Notes: generated by a model not told the origin, from the letters alone. DNA of 64,000 bases from RUG11690 sp045616665 (GCA_045616665.1 JAZLHE010000085.1:1-64000), one strand, 5' to 3'; positions 1 through 8,500 are shown, counted from the stretch's first letter. Made by a program: numbers and translations.

Positions 1-1076
1 ATGAATATGAAAATTGGTGGAATTTTACATTCGACACATCAAAGGTGATGAACAGATTGGCGGCGGTCAGAGCAATGCAGGGACGTCTGCTTGGCGAGTT
101 GTCATCGATGGGTTTCTCATTGCAGAATGAAGCTCAGTTGGTAAACATGTCAATTGAAATCGTGAAATCTTCGGAGATTGAAGGAGAGGTGCTTAATCTG
201 GAACAGGTCAGGTCGTCGGTAGCGCGACGGTTGGGCATTCCAACGGCAGGTTTGGTTAGAACATCGAGATATGTAGATGGAGTGGTGGAGATGATGCTTG
301 ACGCCACACATAATTATATGGCACCATTGACGGATGAAAGAATTTTTGGTTGGCATAATGTGCTGTTTCCCAATGGAATGAGTGGTCTCTATACGATAGA
401 TGTGGCTAAATATCGCACGCATGTGATGCAGGTGGTTTCTGGACCGATGGGTTTTGAGACGGTTCATTATCAGGCTGTTGAGCCAGAAAGAGTTCCTGTG
501 GAGATGGATCGGTTTATAAAATGGTTTAACGAAGATGATACTAATGACAGTGTGTTGAAGGCGGCGATAGCGCATCTGTGGTTTGTCACAATTCATCCGT
601 TTGATGATGGAAATGGCAGAATCGCCAGGGCTTTGACAGAGATGCTGCTGTCAAGGGCCGATGAGACATCGAGACGGTTTTACAGCATGTCGAATCAGAT
701 ACAGTTCGACAAAAACCGTTATTATGAAGTGTTGGAATCTGCTCAAAAAGGTGATGGCGACATAACCGAATGGCTGCTATGGTTCTTGGATTGTCTGGAA
801 CATTCGATAAAAGCCACGAGTGATACGCTGTCGTCGGTTTTGCGGAAAGCTGGTTTTTGGGAAAAGCATTCTGAAACGAAGTTCAATGAGCGTCAGAAGA
901 AACTGATAAACATGCTTTTTGACGGATTTTTCGGAAAACTCAGCACGAGCAAATGGGCGAAAATAGCTAAATGCTCAAACGACACTGCTCTGAATGACAT
1001 AAACGATTTGATTGGCAAGGGAGTTTTGAAGAAAAATGCGGAAGGAGGAAGAAGCACAAATTATGAATTAGTGTGA
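1..1076 (+). CDS. Fic family AMP-transferase, 5' end cut by window edge
   Basis: Fic enzymes usually transfer AMP from ATP to a hydroxyl side chain of a target protein. The signature HPFDDGNGRIAR lies at about 594-629 and matches HxFx(D/E)GNGRxxR; His is the catalytic base. An inhibitory helix of the (S/T)xxxE(G/N) type is visible as SSEIEG near 168-185, so this is a self-inhibited class with the inhibitory helix N-terminal to the Fic core. The C-terminal ~75 residues look like a winged helix. An ATG exists at 45, but the frame is open from base 3 and its residues (YENWWNFTFD) match the usual N-terminus of DUF4172-Fic proteins, so the real start lies a few codons outside the window. No partner gene is seen beside it. 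Confidence 0.9.
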   Translation, partial: EYENWWNFTFDTSKVMNRLAAVRAMQGRLLGELSSMGFSLQNEAQLVNMSIEIVKSSEIEGEVLNLEQVRSSVARRLGIPTAGLVRTSRYVDGVVEMMLDATHNYMAPLTDERIFGWHNVLFPNGMSGLYTIDVAKYRTHVMQVVSGPMGFETVHYQAVEPERVPVEMDRFIKWFNEDDTNDSVLKAAIAHLWFVTIHPFDDGNGRIARALTEMLLSRADETSRRFYSMSNQIQFDKNRYYEVLESAQKGDGDITEWLLWFLDCLEHSIKATSDTLSSVLRKAGFWEKHSETKFNERQKKLINMLFDGFFGKLSTSKWAKIAKCSNDTALNDINDLIGKGVLKKNAEGGRSTNYELV

Positions 1077-1120
1077 TGTTTTTTTGTCTGAAAACTGCTG
1101 TTTTGTATCAAATAAAATCA

Positions 1121-1128
1121 TATTTTTG
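1121..1128 (+). promoter_or_regulatory. Bacteroidota promoter -7 element for the HTH leader
   Basis: TATTTTTG fits TAnnTTTG, with a TTTG-rich stretch about 20 bases upstream. It would start a transcript near 1135, giving a leader of about 225 bases up to the U-tract at 1354-1359. Confidence 0.5.
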
Positions 1129-1201
1129 CCGAAAATTTTTAACAACAATATTATGTAGAAAAAACGACATATTGACATATAAATAGCGGTTCGAAGCTAT
1201 T

Positions 1202-1359
1202 CTTGATACCCAAATTTCCACATTGTCCTGAAAAAGGACACACTAATCGAGAATAAGTTTGCGAAACGCCGTGTTTGTTACGGCGTGGATGGACTTGTTG
1301 GATTAGTGCGGGCGTGGAAACCCGGGGTATCAGGCAAGATTTACTTCCACGCCTTTTTT
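1202..1359 (+). promoter_or_regulatory. Structured RNA leader with competing terminator and anti-terminator
   Basis: Pairings seen by eye: 1202-1211 with 1325-1334 (10 bp with one GU); 1215-1221 with 1314-1320 (7 bp); 1224-1228 with 1236-1240; 1241-1248 with 1301-1308 (8 bp); 1252-1259 with 1292-1299 (8 bp, GU included); 1266-1272 with 1280-1286 (7 bp). A terminator hairpin, 1311-1319 with 1345-1353 (9 bp) followed by six T, uses the same bases as the 1314-1320 strand, so the two folds exclude each other. The HTH start codon is 29 bases after the T-run. This is attenuator or riboswitch logic by inference. I cannot assign it to a known RNA family. Confidence 0.6.
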
Positions 1360-1387
1360 ATGTCGTGTCGTGAAAACGGCAGGCACA

Positions 1388-1696
1388 ATGATGAACAGCG
1401 GCGGTTTGCATATCGGGCATCTTGTGAAATCGGTCTTCGACGCGAGCGGGATGACTGTGTCGGAGTTCGCGCGGCGGATAAACTGCGAGCGCACCAACGT
1501 ATATAAAATTTTCGACCGACGCACCATAGATGTCGAGCTGCTTGTGAGAATCTCCGAAATCCTGAACCACAATTTCCTCGCCGATGTCATTGAACACCAT
1601 GGTCTTGATTCAAAGTTCATCACCAAATTAAGTCTGAATATTACTTTTGACGACCTTACAGAAGAGAACGTCGCGGTCTTGTCGAAAGCCTTTTAA
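1388..1696 (+). CDS. Small HTH (XRE-like) transcriptional regulator
   Basis: A 102-residue protein with a Cro/CI-type helix-turn-helix in its first 60 residues (SEFARRINCERTNVYKIF contains helices 2-3). It aligns with the protein at 30457-30690 over the core (shared LHIG/IHIG start, NVY, and a final NHNFLADV/HHDFFGDL block), and that alignment decides the ATG at 1388 or 1391 over the GTG at 1370. Both paralogues sit 25-29 bases behind a structured, terminator-like leader. Targets are unknown. The CXXX RiPP operon begins 230 bases downstream on the same strand, and control of it is possible but unproven. Confidence 0.75.
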   Translation: MMNSGGLHIGHLVKSVFDASGMTVSEFARRINCERTNVYKIFDRRTIDVELLVRISEILNHNFLADVIEHHGLDSKFITKLSLNITFDDLTEENVAVLSKAF

Positions 1697-1790
1697 TCAA
1701 TAAAAAACTCACTGAAAATCAGTGAATAATTATCACGTTTATGTGAATTATAATCACGACCTGGATGTAGGTAGGTTTTGGTGGATGTTG

Positions 1791-1798
1791 TAAATTTG
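1791..1798 (+). promoter_or_regulatory. Promoter -7 element of the CXXX RiPP operon
   Basis: TAAATTTG fits TAnnTTTG. It would give a 5' UTR of about 120 bases before the precursor start at 1926. Confidence 0.45.
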
Positions 1799-1925
1799 TG
1801 GCGAAAAAATATAACATACATTATTTTGAAAAACAAACATTAAAAACCGATCAAAACTTAAAAAGATAAAAAAAGAAAACAAAAAGGACACAGAAAAAAT
1901 AGTAGTAACTAAAATTCAATAGCAA

Positions 1926-2525
1926 ATGAAAAATAAGAATCTTCAAAGCAGAAGAGAATTCTTCAAGAACGCAGCAAAAGGAGCTTTGCCTATCTTGGCT
2001 TTTACTGTGTTAGGTTCAACATTCTTGACTTCTTGTAAAAAAGATTCAGGTTGTAGTGATTGCACCTCAACTTGTAAATCAGGTTGTACCGACGAGTGTA
2101 CATCATCTTGTTCATACGGTTGCAGCAGCTCATGTACGGGCAACTGTTCAAGTAGTTGTTCCGGGTCATCAACATCAAGCGGATGCTCAGGTTGCAGTTC
2201 AACTTGCACCGGGTCTTGTTCTTCAGGTTGTTCAAGCGGCTGTTCAGGATCATGCACAGGAACTTCAACTGGCACTTGTAATACTTGCAGTAAACAATGT
2301 GAGCAGTATTGCGGCTATGGTTGCGCTAACTCGTGTAACGATTTTTGTGATACGACTTGTGACAACTCATGTAATGTCACTTGCGATAGTACGTGTTATA
2401 GTTCTAACAGTGCATATCATAACTGTAGTGGTTGCTATGGAACTTGTTCTTCTACATGTGGAACACAATGTCAAATGAATTGTTCAGGAGTCTGTCATTA
2501 TACTTGTAAAGGATCTGCATCCTGA
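1926..2525 (+). CDS. CXXX-repeat RiPP precursor with Tat signal
   Basis: A 199-residue Cys-rich substrate protein. Residues 8-14 (SRREFFK) form a twin-arginine motif before a hydrophobic stretch, ending in FLTSC, a Bacteroidota lipobox with C37; it is therefore probably exported folded by Tat and perhaps lipid-anchored. The rest holds 36 further Cys in four blocks, each opened by CxxC and continued as CxxxC steps: 10, 7, 11 and 8 Cys, separated by short Ser/Thr/Gly- or Tyr/Asn-rich spacers. This matches the substrate of the CXXX-repeat radical SAM systems predicted in Bacteroides. Crosslinking of Cys is expected from the maturase family but not shown here. All maturation and Tat genes follow directly. 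Confidence 0.88.
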   Translation: MKNKNLQSRREFFKNAAKGALPILAFTVLGSTFLTSCKKDSGCSDCTSTCKSGCTDECTSSCSYGCSSSCTGNCSSSCSGSSTSSGCSGCSSTCTGSCSSGCSSGCSGSCTGTSTGTCNTCSKQCEQYCGYGCANSCNDFCDTTCDNSCNVTCDSTCYSSNSAYHNCSGCYGTCSSTCGTQCQMNCSGVCHYTCKGSAS

Positions 2526-2628
2526 TAATTACTGATTAACCTTAAAAAAATGTAGAAAACAAATAGTCAATTTATACCTACAGTAAAAAATTATTTATGC
2601 AGAGGTGTGAGTTGTAATTTTTAAGAAA

Positions 2629-3846
2629 ATGTTAAAAATTAAGGACAATCAAGATTCCTGGCAGGGCGGTATGGCGAAGAACATCACCTTCATTGTCACC
2701 AAGGACTGCCAGTTGGCCTGCAAATACTGCTATCTTGTAGGCAAGAACGTGAAGGAACGGATGCCTTGGGAGGTGGCCAAGACCTTCATCGACTATGTGC
2801 TTGACCATGAGACCGCCCCCGATTTCGCTTACGAGTCGGTGGTGTGGGACTTCATTGGCGGCGAGCCGTTTCTTGAAATCGAGCTTATCGACAGGATTTG
2901 CGACTACATCAAGACAGAACTCTTCCGCCGCAACCATCACTGGTTCAATTCATATCGTTTCTCCTTCTCCACCAATGGCATCAACTATCATGAAAAAGCC
3001 GTGCAGGACTTTATCAAGAAGAACCGCGAACATCTTTCCATCGGCATCACCATCGACGGAACGGAGAAGAAGCACGACTTGAACCGAGTATATAAAATCA
3101 CCGAGAAAGGCTCCTATAAGGATGTTGTAAAAAATATTCCGCTTTGGATAGAACAATTCCCCGGTGGTGGCACGAAAGTCACAATCAGCAGTGCCGATAT
3201 TCCATATATAAAAGAAAGCGTGCTTCACCTGTATTCACTCGGCATCCACGAAGTGAACATCAATGTGGTGTTCGAGGATGTATGGCAGGAAGGCGATGAC
3301 CTCCGTTTCGAAGATCAACTGATGCAATTGGCAGATGCCATCATCGATGGTGGCTATTATCAGGACTACGCCTGTTCGTTCTTTTCGGAAAACATCGGCA
3401 AGCCTATTGACCCTAACGACAATCAGAATTGGTGCGGCGCAGGCAAGATGCTCAGCGTGGATGCGGCGGGCAATTTTTATCCATGCACCCGCTTTGCGCA
3501 GTATTCGCTTCGCGACAAGGAGACATGGATTATCGGAAACATCAAAGACGGCATCGACAAGAACAAGTTGCGTCCGTTCCTTACCCTCGACCGCACGACG
3601 CAAAGTCCGGAAGAGTGCATCAAATGCGAGGTGGCGAGCGGCTGCGCGTGGTGCCAGGGCGAGAACTTCGATGCGGCTGAAACGCACACGGTTTTCCAAC
3701 GTGCCACTGCCATCTGCAAGATGCACAAGGCAAGAGTACGCGCCAACAACTACTATTGGAACAAGCTCTACCGCAAGCTCGAATTGGAAGACCTGCGCGA
3801 GCAGTACGAAGCCAACAAACGTGAAGTAAAACCTGAAATCTGTTAA
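2629..3846 (+). CDS. Radical SAM/SPASM peptide maturase, CXXX-repeat target family
   Basis: A 405-residue radical SAM enzyme expected to modify the Cys-rich precursor encoded just upstream. The CxxxCxxC cluster motif is CQLACKYC (C27, C31, C34). The glycine-rich GGEPF motif is at about residues 83-87. The C-terminal SPASM-type region carries Cys at about 269, 286, 330, 333, 339, 342 and 361, able to hold auxiliary [4Fe-4S] clusters. The sequence agrees with the family named radical SAM peptide maturase, CXXX-repeat target. It starts 103 bases after the precursor; no strong terminator was seen between them. The 3-base gap to the next gene shows an operon. The exact chemistry (thioether or other bond) cannot be read from the sequence. 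Confidence 0.88.
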   Translation: MLKIKDNQDSWQGGMAKNITFIVTKDCQLACKYCYLVGKNVKERMPWEVAKTFIDYVLDHETAPDFAYESVVWDFIGGEPFLEIELIDRICDYIKTELFRRNHHWFNSYRFSFSTNGINYHEKAVQDFIKKNREHLSIGITIDGTEKKHDLNRVYKITEKGSYKDVVKNIPLWIEQFPGGGTKVTISSADIPYIKESVLHLYSLGIHEVNINVVFEDVWQEGDDLRFEDQLMQLADAIIDGGYYQDYACSFFSENIGKPIDPNDNQNWCGAGKMLSVDAAGNFYPCTRFAQYSLRDKETWIIGNIKDGIDKNKLRPFLTLDRTTQSPEECIKCEVASGCAWCQGENFDAAETHTVFQRATAICKMHKARVRANNYYWNKLYRKLELEDLREQYEANKREVKPEIC

Positions 3847-3849
3847 GCC

Positions 3850-4842
3850 ATGCTGCAATACCTTGTTATATTATTAGACGACACCAGCGTGGCTTACTGC
3901 CATGCCGGCAATCCGCTGAAAGAGCGTAACCTCATGTCGGTTGAAACCCTCAAGAAAGGCATTCTCTTCGGAATGAAGCATAACCTTATGATTCAGTACG
4001 TCTTCCCGGACTACGCCTTGCCTGAAGAATACGCTTCGATCATTGAAAGCATCGACAATGTGAAGATTTACCCTGTCGGTTACAAGCCAGTTACTGGCAT
4101 TGAAAGTGAAAACGAAGCTGATGTGGAAGTCGCCGACATCGTGCCGGAAAAAGTGGAAACCAAGAATTTGGTTCTCCGTCTGACCTTCGGCGAAATGCTT
4201 AAACAGAAGGATGAAATCGCCAAACTTTTTGCCAATGGCAAACGTGTCAACCTCTGCATTACTGATGTGGAGAAATTTACCGACGAGCAGATCGAAACCT
4301 ACAGACAGGTGCTGGACGAATGGAACAAAGCTCTGCTTGACCTTTACAAGCAGGGACAGTCTCCGCAGTTCAACCTTTTGACCGACAGGATGATGCTTGA
4401 AAAAATGCACAACTGTGAAGCTGGTGTAGGCAATATCACGCTGGCACCGAACGGAAAGTTTTACCTTTGCCCTTCCTTCTATTATGATGAGCGGATGCAG
4501 GTGTTCAACCAGATGAACCACCACCAGCCATCATCGGACACTTCAGTCGGCGACTTGAAAAACGGTTTGGATATTCATAACCCTCAGCTTCTGCAACTCG
4601 ACCATGCGCCTCTGTGCCGCAATTGCGATGCCTATCATTGCCGCCGTTGCGTGTGGCTGAACCGCAAGCTTACATGGGATATCAATACGCCTTCGCATCA
4701 GCAATGCGTGATGGCACACATTGAACGCAATGTCAGTCGAAGCCTCTTGAATGATATTCGCAATATCGGAGAGTTTATGCCTAATGTTGAAATCAATGAA
4801 ATTAGCTACTTGGATCCGTTTGAGGTAAGGAAAGAGTTTTAA
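3850..4842 (+). CDS. CXXX repeat peptide maturase (SPASM-like, no CxxxCxxC)
   Basis: A 330-residue partner of the radical SAM enzyme. It lacks a CxxxCxxC SAM-cluster motif but has a C-terminal Cys set resembling SPASM: C189, C206, a CRNCDAYHCRRC stretch near 256-267, and C284. It therefore probably holds auxiliary clusters without being a radical SAM enzyme itself, acting as a degenerate partner or substrate-presenting subunit. It matches the family named CXXX repeat peptide maturase. It begins 3 bases after the radical SAM gene. Confidence 0.8.
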   Translation: MLQYLVILLDDTSVAYCHAGNPLKERNLMSVETLKKGILFGMKHNLMIQYVFPDYALPEEYASIIESIDNVKIYPVGYKPVTGIESENEADVEVADIVPEKVETKNLVLRLTFGEMLKQKDEIAKLFANGKRVNLCITDVEKFTDEQIETYRQVLDEWNKALLDLYKQGQSPQFNLLTDRMMLEKMHNCEAGVGNITLAPNGKFYLCPSFYYDERMQVFNQMNHHQPSSDTSVGDLKNGLDIHNPQLLQLDHAPLCRNCDAYHCRRCVWLNRKLTWDINTPSHQQCVMAHIERNVSRSLLNDIRNIGEFMPNVEINEISYLDPFEVRKEF

Positions 4843-4859
4843 TAATCAATAAAATAGTA

Positions 4860-5129
4860 ATGAAAAAATTAGTAGGTCAGGTGACTCCTGAAGAAAAAAA
4901 CGAAATTCAGCAACTTTTTGAAAGAAGAAACGGTTTGAATGAATTGGCTAAAATATTGACAGCCGACAACAACGAGCTTTACGAGAAACTCGTGAAGGAT
5001 ATGGGCGAGACAGGCTCGAAATTCCAAGGCTGGTGGGACAGGATGTCTGCCAAATACAAATGGGAAAGCACCGAAAACGGCAATTGGGAAATCAACTTTG
5101 AAACCAACGAAATATTCTTAAACTTCTGA
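4860..5129 (+). CDS. CXXX repeat peptide modification system protein
   Basis: An 89-residue acidic, soluble, mostly helical protein with a conserved-looking Trp-rich part (GWWDRM, KYKWESTENGNWEINFE). Size, position between the maturase pair and the Tat genes, and sequence style agree with the small protein that accompanies CXXX-repeat systems. Its role is unknown; a precursor-binding or delivery role is a guess. It is 17 bases from the maturase and 2 bases from tatA. Confidence 0.7.
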   Translation: MKKLVGQVTPEEKNEIQQLFERRNGLNELAKILTADNNELYEKLVKDMGETGSKFQGWWDRMSAKYKWESTENGNWEINFETNEIFLNF

Positions 5130-5131
5130 TT

Positions 5132-5368
5132 ATGAATAGTCTGATGGTGCTTTTGAATATCGGCGGGCAAGAAATACTGATTGTCCTGCTCATAGTTCTC
5201 GTGCTTTTCGGCGGACGTAAGATTCCTGAACTTATGAAAGGTCTCGGGAAGGGAGTCCGTGAATACAAGAAGGCGATGAACAGTGTTGAAGACGATTTGA
5301 ACGGGAATCAGGAGCCTGACAAACAGCCTGATGACGGCAACCGTGAGCGAATCGCTGACAAACAGTAA
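5132..5368 (+). CDS. tatA: Twin-arginine translocase subunit TatA
   Basis: A 78-residue protein with one N-terminal transmembrane helix followed by the hallmark FGGRKIPELMKGLGKG hinge and amphipathic helix, then an acidic tail. TatA forms the pore of the twin-arginine pathway. No separate TatB is seen, so this is a minimal TatAC pair. It lies inside the RiPP operon, and the precursor carries a Tat signal, so the natural reading is export of the folded, crosslinked product. It may also serve other Tat substrates of the cell. Confidence 0.9.
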   Translation: MNSLMVLLNIGGQEILIVLLIVLVLFGGRKIPELMKGLGKGVREYKKAMNSVEDDLNGNQEPDKQPDDGNRERIADKQ

Positions 5369-5371
5369 AAC

Positions 5372-6175
5372 ATGTCAAAATCGGAAAACACTTTCTGGGG
5401 ACACGTCGAGGTACTCAGGTGGGTTGTCATACGTTGCCTGTTGGTGATATTGGCGGTGGCGGTGGCGGCATTTGTCTTCAAGGAATTCATATTTGACGAC
5501 ATCGTGCTGGCACCGTTGCGGCAGGATTTCGCCACGTATAGTTTTTTGTGCCGTATCGCGTCTTTTCTGTCGATGCCTGGTCTTTGCCCGACAATACATC
5601 CAGTCGAGATAATAAACATAAACCTCACGGCGCAACTTTTTACGCATATGGGAATAGCGTTTGTGTGTGGGCTTGTGGTCGCATTTCCGTATCTCATATT
5701 GGAAGTGTGGTTTTTTGTCAAACCAGCTCTTTATTCTAACGAAAAATCCGCCGCGGTCAAAGGGGCGTTTTCGTTCCTTCTTCTGTTTTTCCTTGGTGTC
5801 GCGACGGCATATTATATTATTTTCCCATTGACACTCAATTTCTTGGGGACATATCAGGTCAGCGCAACAGTCGGAAACCAAATCTCACTCAATTCATATA
5901 TCAGCACTTTTCTGACGCTTGTTTTCCTGCTCGGAATTGTATTTGAGATGCCGATTGTGGCCTATTTCTTCGCTAAAATCGGGTTGCTGAAATCAGAATT
6001 TCTTAAAAAGCACCGCAAGGTCGCGATAGTGATCATCATGATTCTTGCGGCCCTGATAACACCGAGTACCGACGCTTTCACCATGATGCTCGTGGTTCTG
6101 CCACTGTGGATGCTGTATGAAGTCAGCCGCGGCGTTGTGAAAAGGGTAGAGAAGTCTCGCCCTGAAAATATCTGA
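5372..6175 (+). CDS. tatC: Twin-arginine translocase subunit TatC
   Basis: A 267-residue polytopic membrane protein of usual TatC length. The N-terminal GHVEVLRW segment corresponds to the signal-peptide-binding HxxELRxR region (here VLRW, a slightly divergent form). About six transmembrane stretches follow, with the P-x-L-E segment (FPYLILEVW) and the late DAFTMMLVVLPLWMLYE helix typical of TatC. TatC recognises the RR signal. It starts 3 bases after tatA and closes the RiPP operon. Confidence 0.92.
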   Translation: MSKSENTFWGHVEVLRWVVIRCLLVILAVAVAAFVFKEFIFDDIVLAPLRQDFATYSFLCRIASFLSMPGLCPTIHPVEIININLTAQLFTHMGIAFVCGLVVAFPYLILEVWFFVKPALYSNEKSAAVKGAFSFLLLFFLGVATAYYIIFPLTLNFLGTYQVSATVGNQISLNSYISTFLTLVFLLGIVFEMPIVAYFFAKIGLLKSEFLKKHRKVAIVIIMILAALITPSTDAFTMMLVVLPLWMLYEVSRGVVKRVEKSRPENI

Positions 6176-6469
6176 CCCGCGAAAGGGCACCAACTTTATG
6201 CTGGAATACATTCCGCATATTTTGTAACGCAAACGCTTAGGCAGCGGAAAACCTTTCTTTGGGTTATAAAGAAAGTAACGGAAAAGAAAAACATTCTCAT
6301 AATGAAAGATCAACCTTTTACAAGACAAAACGGGATAATTCCGATTTTTTTTATGACAAAATGTCAGTTGTGTCAGTCTTTTTTTTGTTTTCCATAATCA
6401 TTTTTGGCATAAAATAACTGTGTTAAAAAAAAAATTGATTTTTTGGCAGAAAATCAGCTATAGTGACAT
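6176..6469. other. Intergenic region with dispersed repeats before dnaK
   Basis: No gene seen. 6229-6288 resembles the reverse complement of 55911-55990 (shared GCAAACGCTTAGGCAG and AAAGAAAGTAACGG blocks), with an internal deletion; it includes the imperfect palindrome CTTTCTTT-N7-AAAGAAAG. 6321-6345 is a copy of the dispersed AAGACTAAACGGGATAATT-type motif. The rest is AT-rich. Confidence 0.5.
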
Positions 6470-6486
6470 TTGGCACAGTAATTGCA
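6470..6486 (+). promoter_or_regulatory. Sigma-54 (RpoN) promoter of dnaK
   Basis: TTGGCAC-AGTAA-TTGCA matches the consensus YTGGCACGrNNNTTGCW, with the invariant GG (-24) and GC (-12) at correct spacing. The start point would be near 6498, leaving a UTR of about 68 bases. No TAnnTTTG element competes at this place. Whether sigma-54 drives dnaK here is an inference from this match. Confidence 0.7.
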
Positions 6487-6565
6487 AAATAGGAAGTGTT
6501 GTCTTTCAATGACGACATTGAAATTGAAAATAGAAATTAACAATAACAATTAAAAATTTACGATT

Positions 6566-8500
6566 ATGGGAAAAATTATTGGAATTGACTTGGGTACTAC
6601 AAATTCTTGTGTTGCTGTAATGGAAGGTAGTGAACCTGTGGTTATACCTAACAGCGAAGGCAGAAGAACCACTCCTTCTATTGTGGCTTTTGTAGGTGAT
6701 AATGAACGTAAAGTGGGCGATCCGGCCAAACGTCAGGCCATCACCAATCCAACAAAAACCATTTTCTCGATTAAGAGATTTATGGGTGAAACCTTTGACC
6801 GTGTGGGTAAGGAAATTGAACGCGTACCTTATAAGGTGGAACGTTCGGCCAACAATATGCCGGTAGTTAAGATTGACGACCGTGCATACACTCCGCAGGA
6901 AATTTCTGCCATGGTGCTTCAAAAAATGAAGAAAACCGCGGAAGATTATTTGGGAACCAGCGTTACAGAAGCTGTTATCACGGTTCCTGCCTACTTCAGC
7001 GACTCTCAGCGTCAAGCCACGAAAGAAGCTGGTGAAATTGCAGGTTTGACCGTAAAAAGAATTATCAACGAACCTACGGCTGCCGCTTTGGCATACGGCT
7101 TGGACAAGAAAAAATCAGACTCAAAGGTGGCCGTTTTCGACCTTGGTGGCGGTACTTTCGATATCTCCATCCTTGAATTGGGTGACGGCGTTTTTGAAGT
7201 GAAATCAACCAATGGTGATACCCACCTCGGTGGTGACGACTTCGACCATAAAATCATCGACTGGTTGGCAGAAGAGTTTAAAAAGGATTTTAATGTGGAT
7301 TTGAGAAAAGACGCTATGGCATTGCAACGTTTGAAAGAAGCCGCGGAAAAGGCCAAAATCGAACTCTCCAGCTCAAATTCAACGGAAATCAATCTTCCAT
7401 ACATTATGCCTATCGATGGCGTTCCTCAGCACTTGGTTCGCACTTTGACCCGTGCCCAGTTTGAACAACTTTGCGACGACTTGATTCGTGCTACCATCGA
7501 ACCTTGTAAAAAGGCATTGTCTGATGCTGGTTACAGCACATCGGATATCGACGAAGTAATTTTGGTGGGTGGTTCAACTCGTATCCCCGCTATTCAAAAG
7601 GTGGTGGAAGACTTCTTCGGCAAAGCTCCTTCAAAGGGCGTTAACCCCGACGAAGTGGTGGCTATCGGTGCCTCCATCCAAGGCGGTGTGTTGAGTGGCG
7701 ATGTGAAGGACATCCTTTTGCTTGACGTTACTCCATTGTCACTCGGTTTGGAAACCCTCGGCGGTGTAATGACCAAGTTGATTGAATCCAACACAACCAT
7801 CCCAACCAAGAAGACTGAAACCTTTACGACGGCCGTTGATAATCAGACTTCAGTGGAAATACACGTGTTGCAAGGCGAACGCCCAATGGCAGCTCAAAAC
7901 AAGAGTATCGGTCGTTTCCACCTGGATGGCATTCCGGCCGCTATGAGAGGTATCCCTCAGATAGAAGTGACTTTCGATATCGACTCTAATGGTATCTTGA
8001 ATGTTACAGCTAAAGATAAAGCTTCTGGTAAGGAACAGAAGATCAGAATTGAAGCTTCATCAGGTTTGTCAGATGACGAAATCAAGAGAATGAAGGCTGA
8101 AGCGGAAGCCAATGCCGATGCCGATAAGAAAGCAAAAGAGGAAATCGACAAATTGAATGCTGCTGACTCACTGGTATTCCAGACTGAAAAACAGCTGAAG
8201 GAATTTGGCGACAAGGTTCCTGCTGACGACAAGGCAAAGATTGAGGCCGCGGCTGCCAAACTGAGAGACGCTCACGACAAGAAAGACATGTCAGCTATTG
8301 ATACCGCTACCGCAGAATTGCAAGGCGCATGGCAGGCCGCATCTGCAAAGATGTACCAGCAAAATGGAGGTGGTGCCAATCCGCAGGATCCATTTGCAGG
8401 TGCCAATCCTGGTGCTGGACAAGCTGGTCCACAGGGTGGCAACAACAACGGTAAGAACGATCAGGAAGTTCAAGACGTCGATTTCGAGGAGGTGAAATAA
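6566..8500 (+). CDS. dnaK: Molecular chaperone DnaK (Hsp70)
   Basis: A 644-residue Hsp70 of normal length. It starts with GKIIGIDLGTTNSCVAVMEG (phosphate-1 loop), contains the second signature DLGGGTFDISIL near residue 190 and the third ILVGGSTRIPAIQ near 335, then the interdomain linker DILLLDVTPLSLG, the substrate-binding beta domain, the helical lid and a Gly/Asn/Gln-rich tail ending in the acidic VQDVDFEEVK. It folds and refolds cytosolic proteins with DnaJ and GrpE, neither of which is in the window. It is monocistronic: sigma-54-type promoter before, terminator after. Confidence 0.98.
   Translation: MGKIIGIDLGTTNSCVAVMEGSEPVVIPNSEGRRTTPSIVAFVGDNERKVGDPAKRQAITNPTKTIFSIKRFMGETFDRVGKEIERVPYKVERSANNMPVVKIDDRAYTPQEISAMVLQKMKKTAEDYLGTSVTEAVITVPAYFSDSQRQATKEAGEIAGLTVKRIINEPTAAALAYGLDKKKSDSKVAVFDLGGGTFDISILELGDGVFEVKSTNGDTHLGGDDFDHKIIDWLAEEFKKDFNVDLRKDAMALQRLKEAAEKAKIELSSSNSTEINLPYIMPIDGVPQHLVRTLTRAQFEQLCDDLIRATIEPCKKALSDAGYSTSDIDEVILVGGSTRIPAIQKVVEDFFGKAPSKGVNPDEVVAIGASIQGGVLSGDVKDILLLDVTPLSLGLETLGGVMTKLIESNTTIPTKKTETFTTAVDNQTSVEIHVLQGERPMAAQNKSIGRFHLDGIPAAMRGIPQIEVTFDIDSNGILNVTAKDKASGKEQKIRIEASSGLSDDEIKRMKAEAEANADADKKAKEEIDKLNAADSLVFQTEKQLKEFGDKVPADDKAKIEAAAAKLRDAHDKKDMSAIDTATAELQGAWQAASAKMYQQNGGGANPQDPFAGANPGAGQAGPQGGNNNGKNDQEVQDVDFEEVK

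Noticed and set aside
1285..1626. ORFs on both strands over the leader and HTH gene
   Set aside because: They are shadows of the structured leader and of the HTH gene; no protein-like character.
2002..2478. Other-frame ORFs across the Cys-rich precursor
   Set aside because: Produced by the TGT/TGC-rich repeats; the + frame at 1926 alone has a signal peptide and regular Cys spacing.
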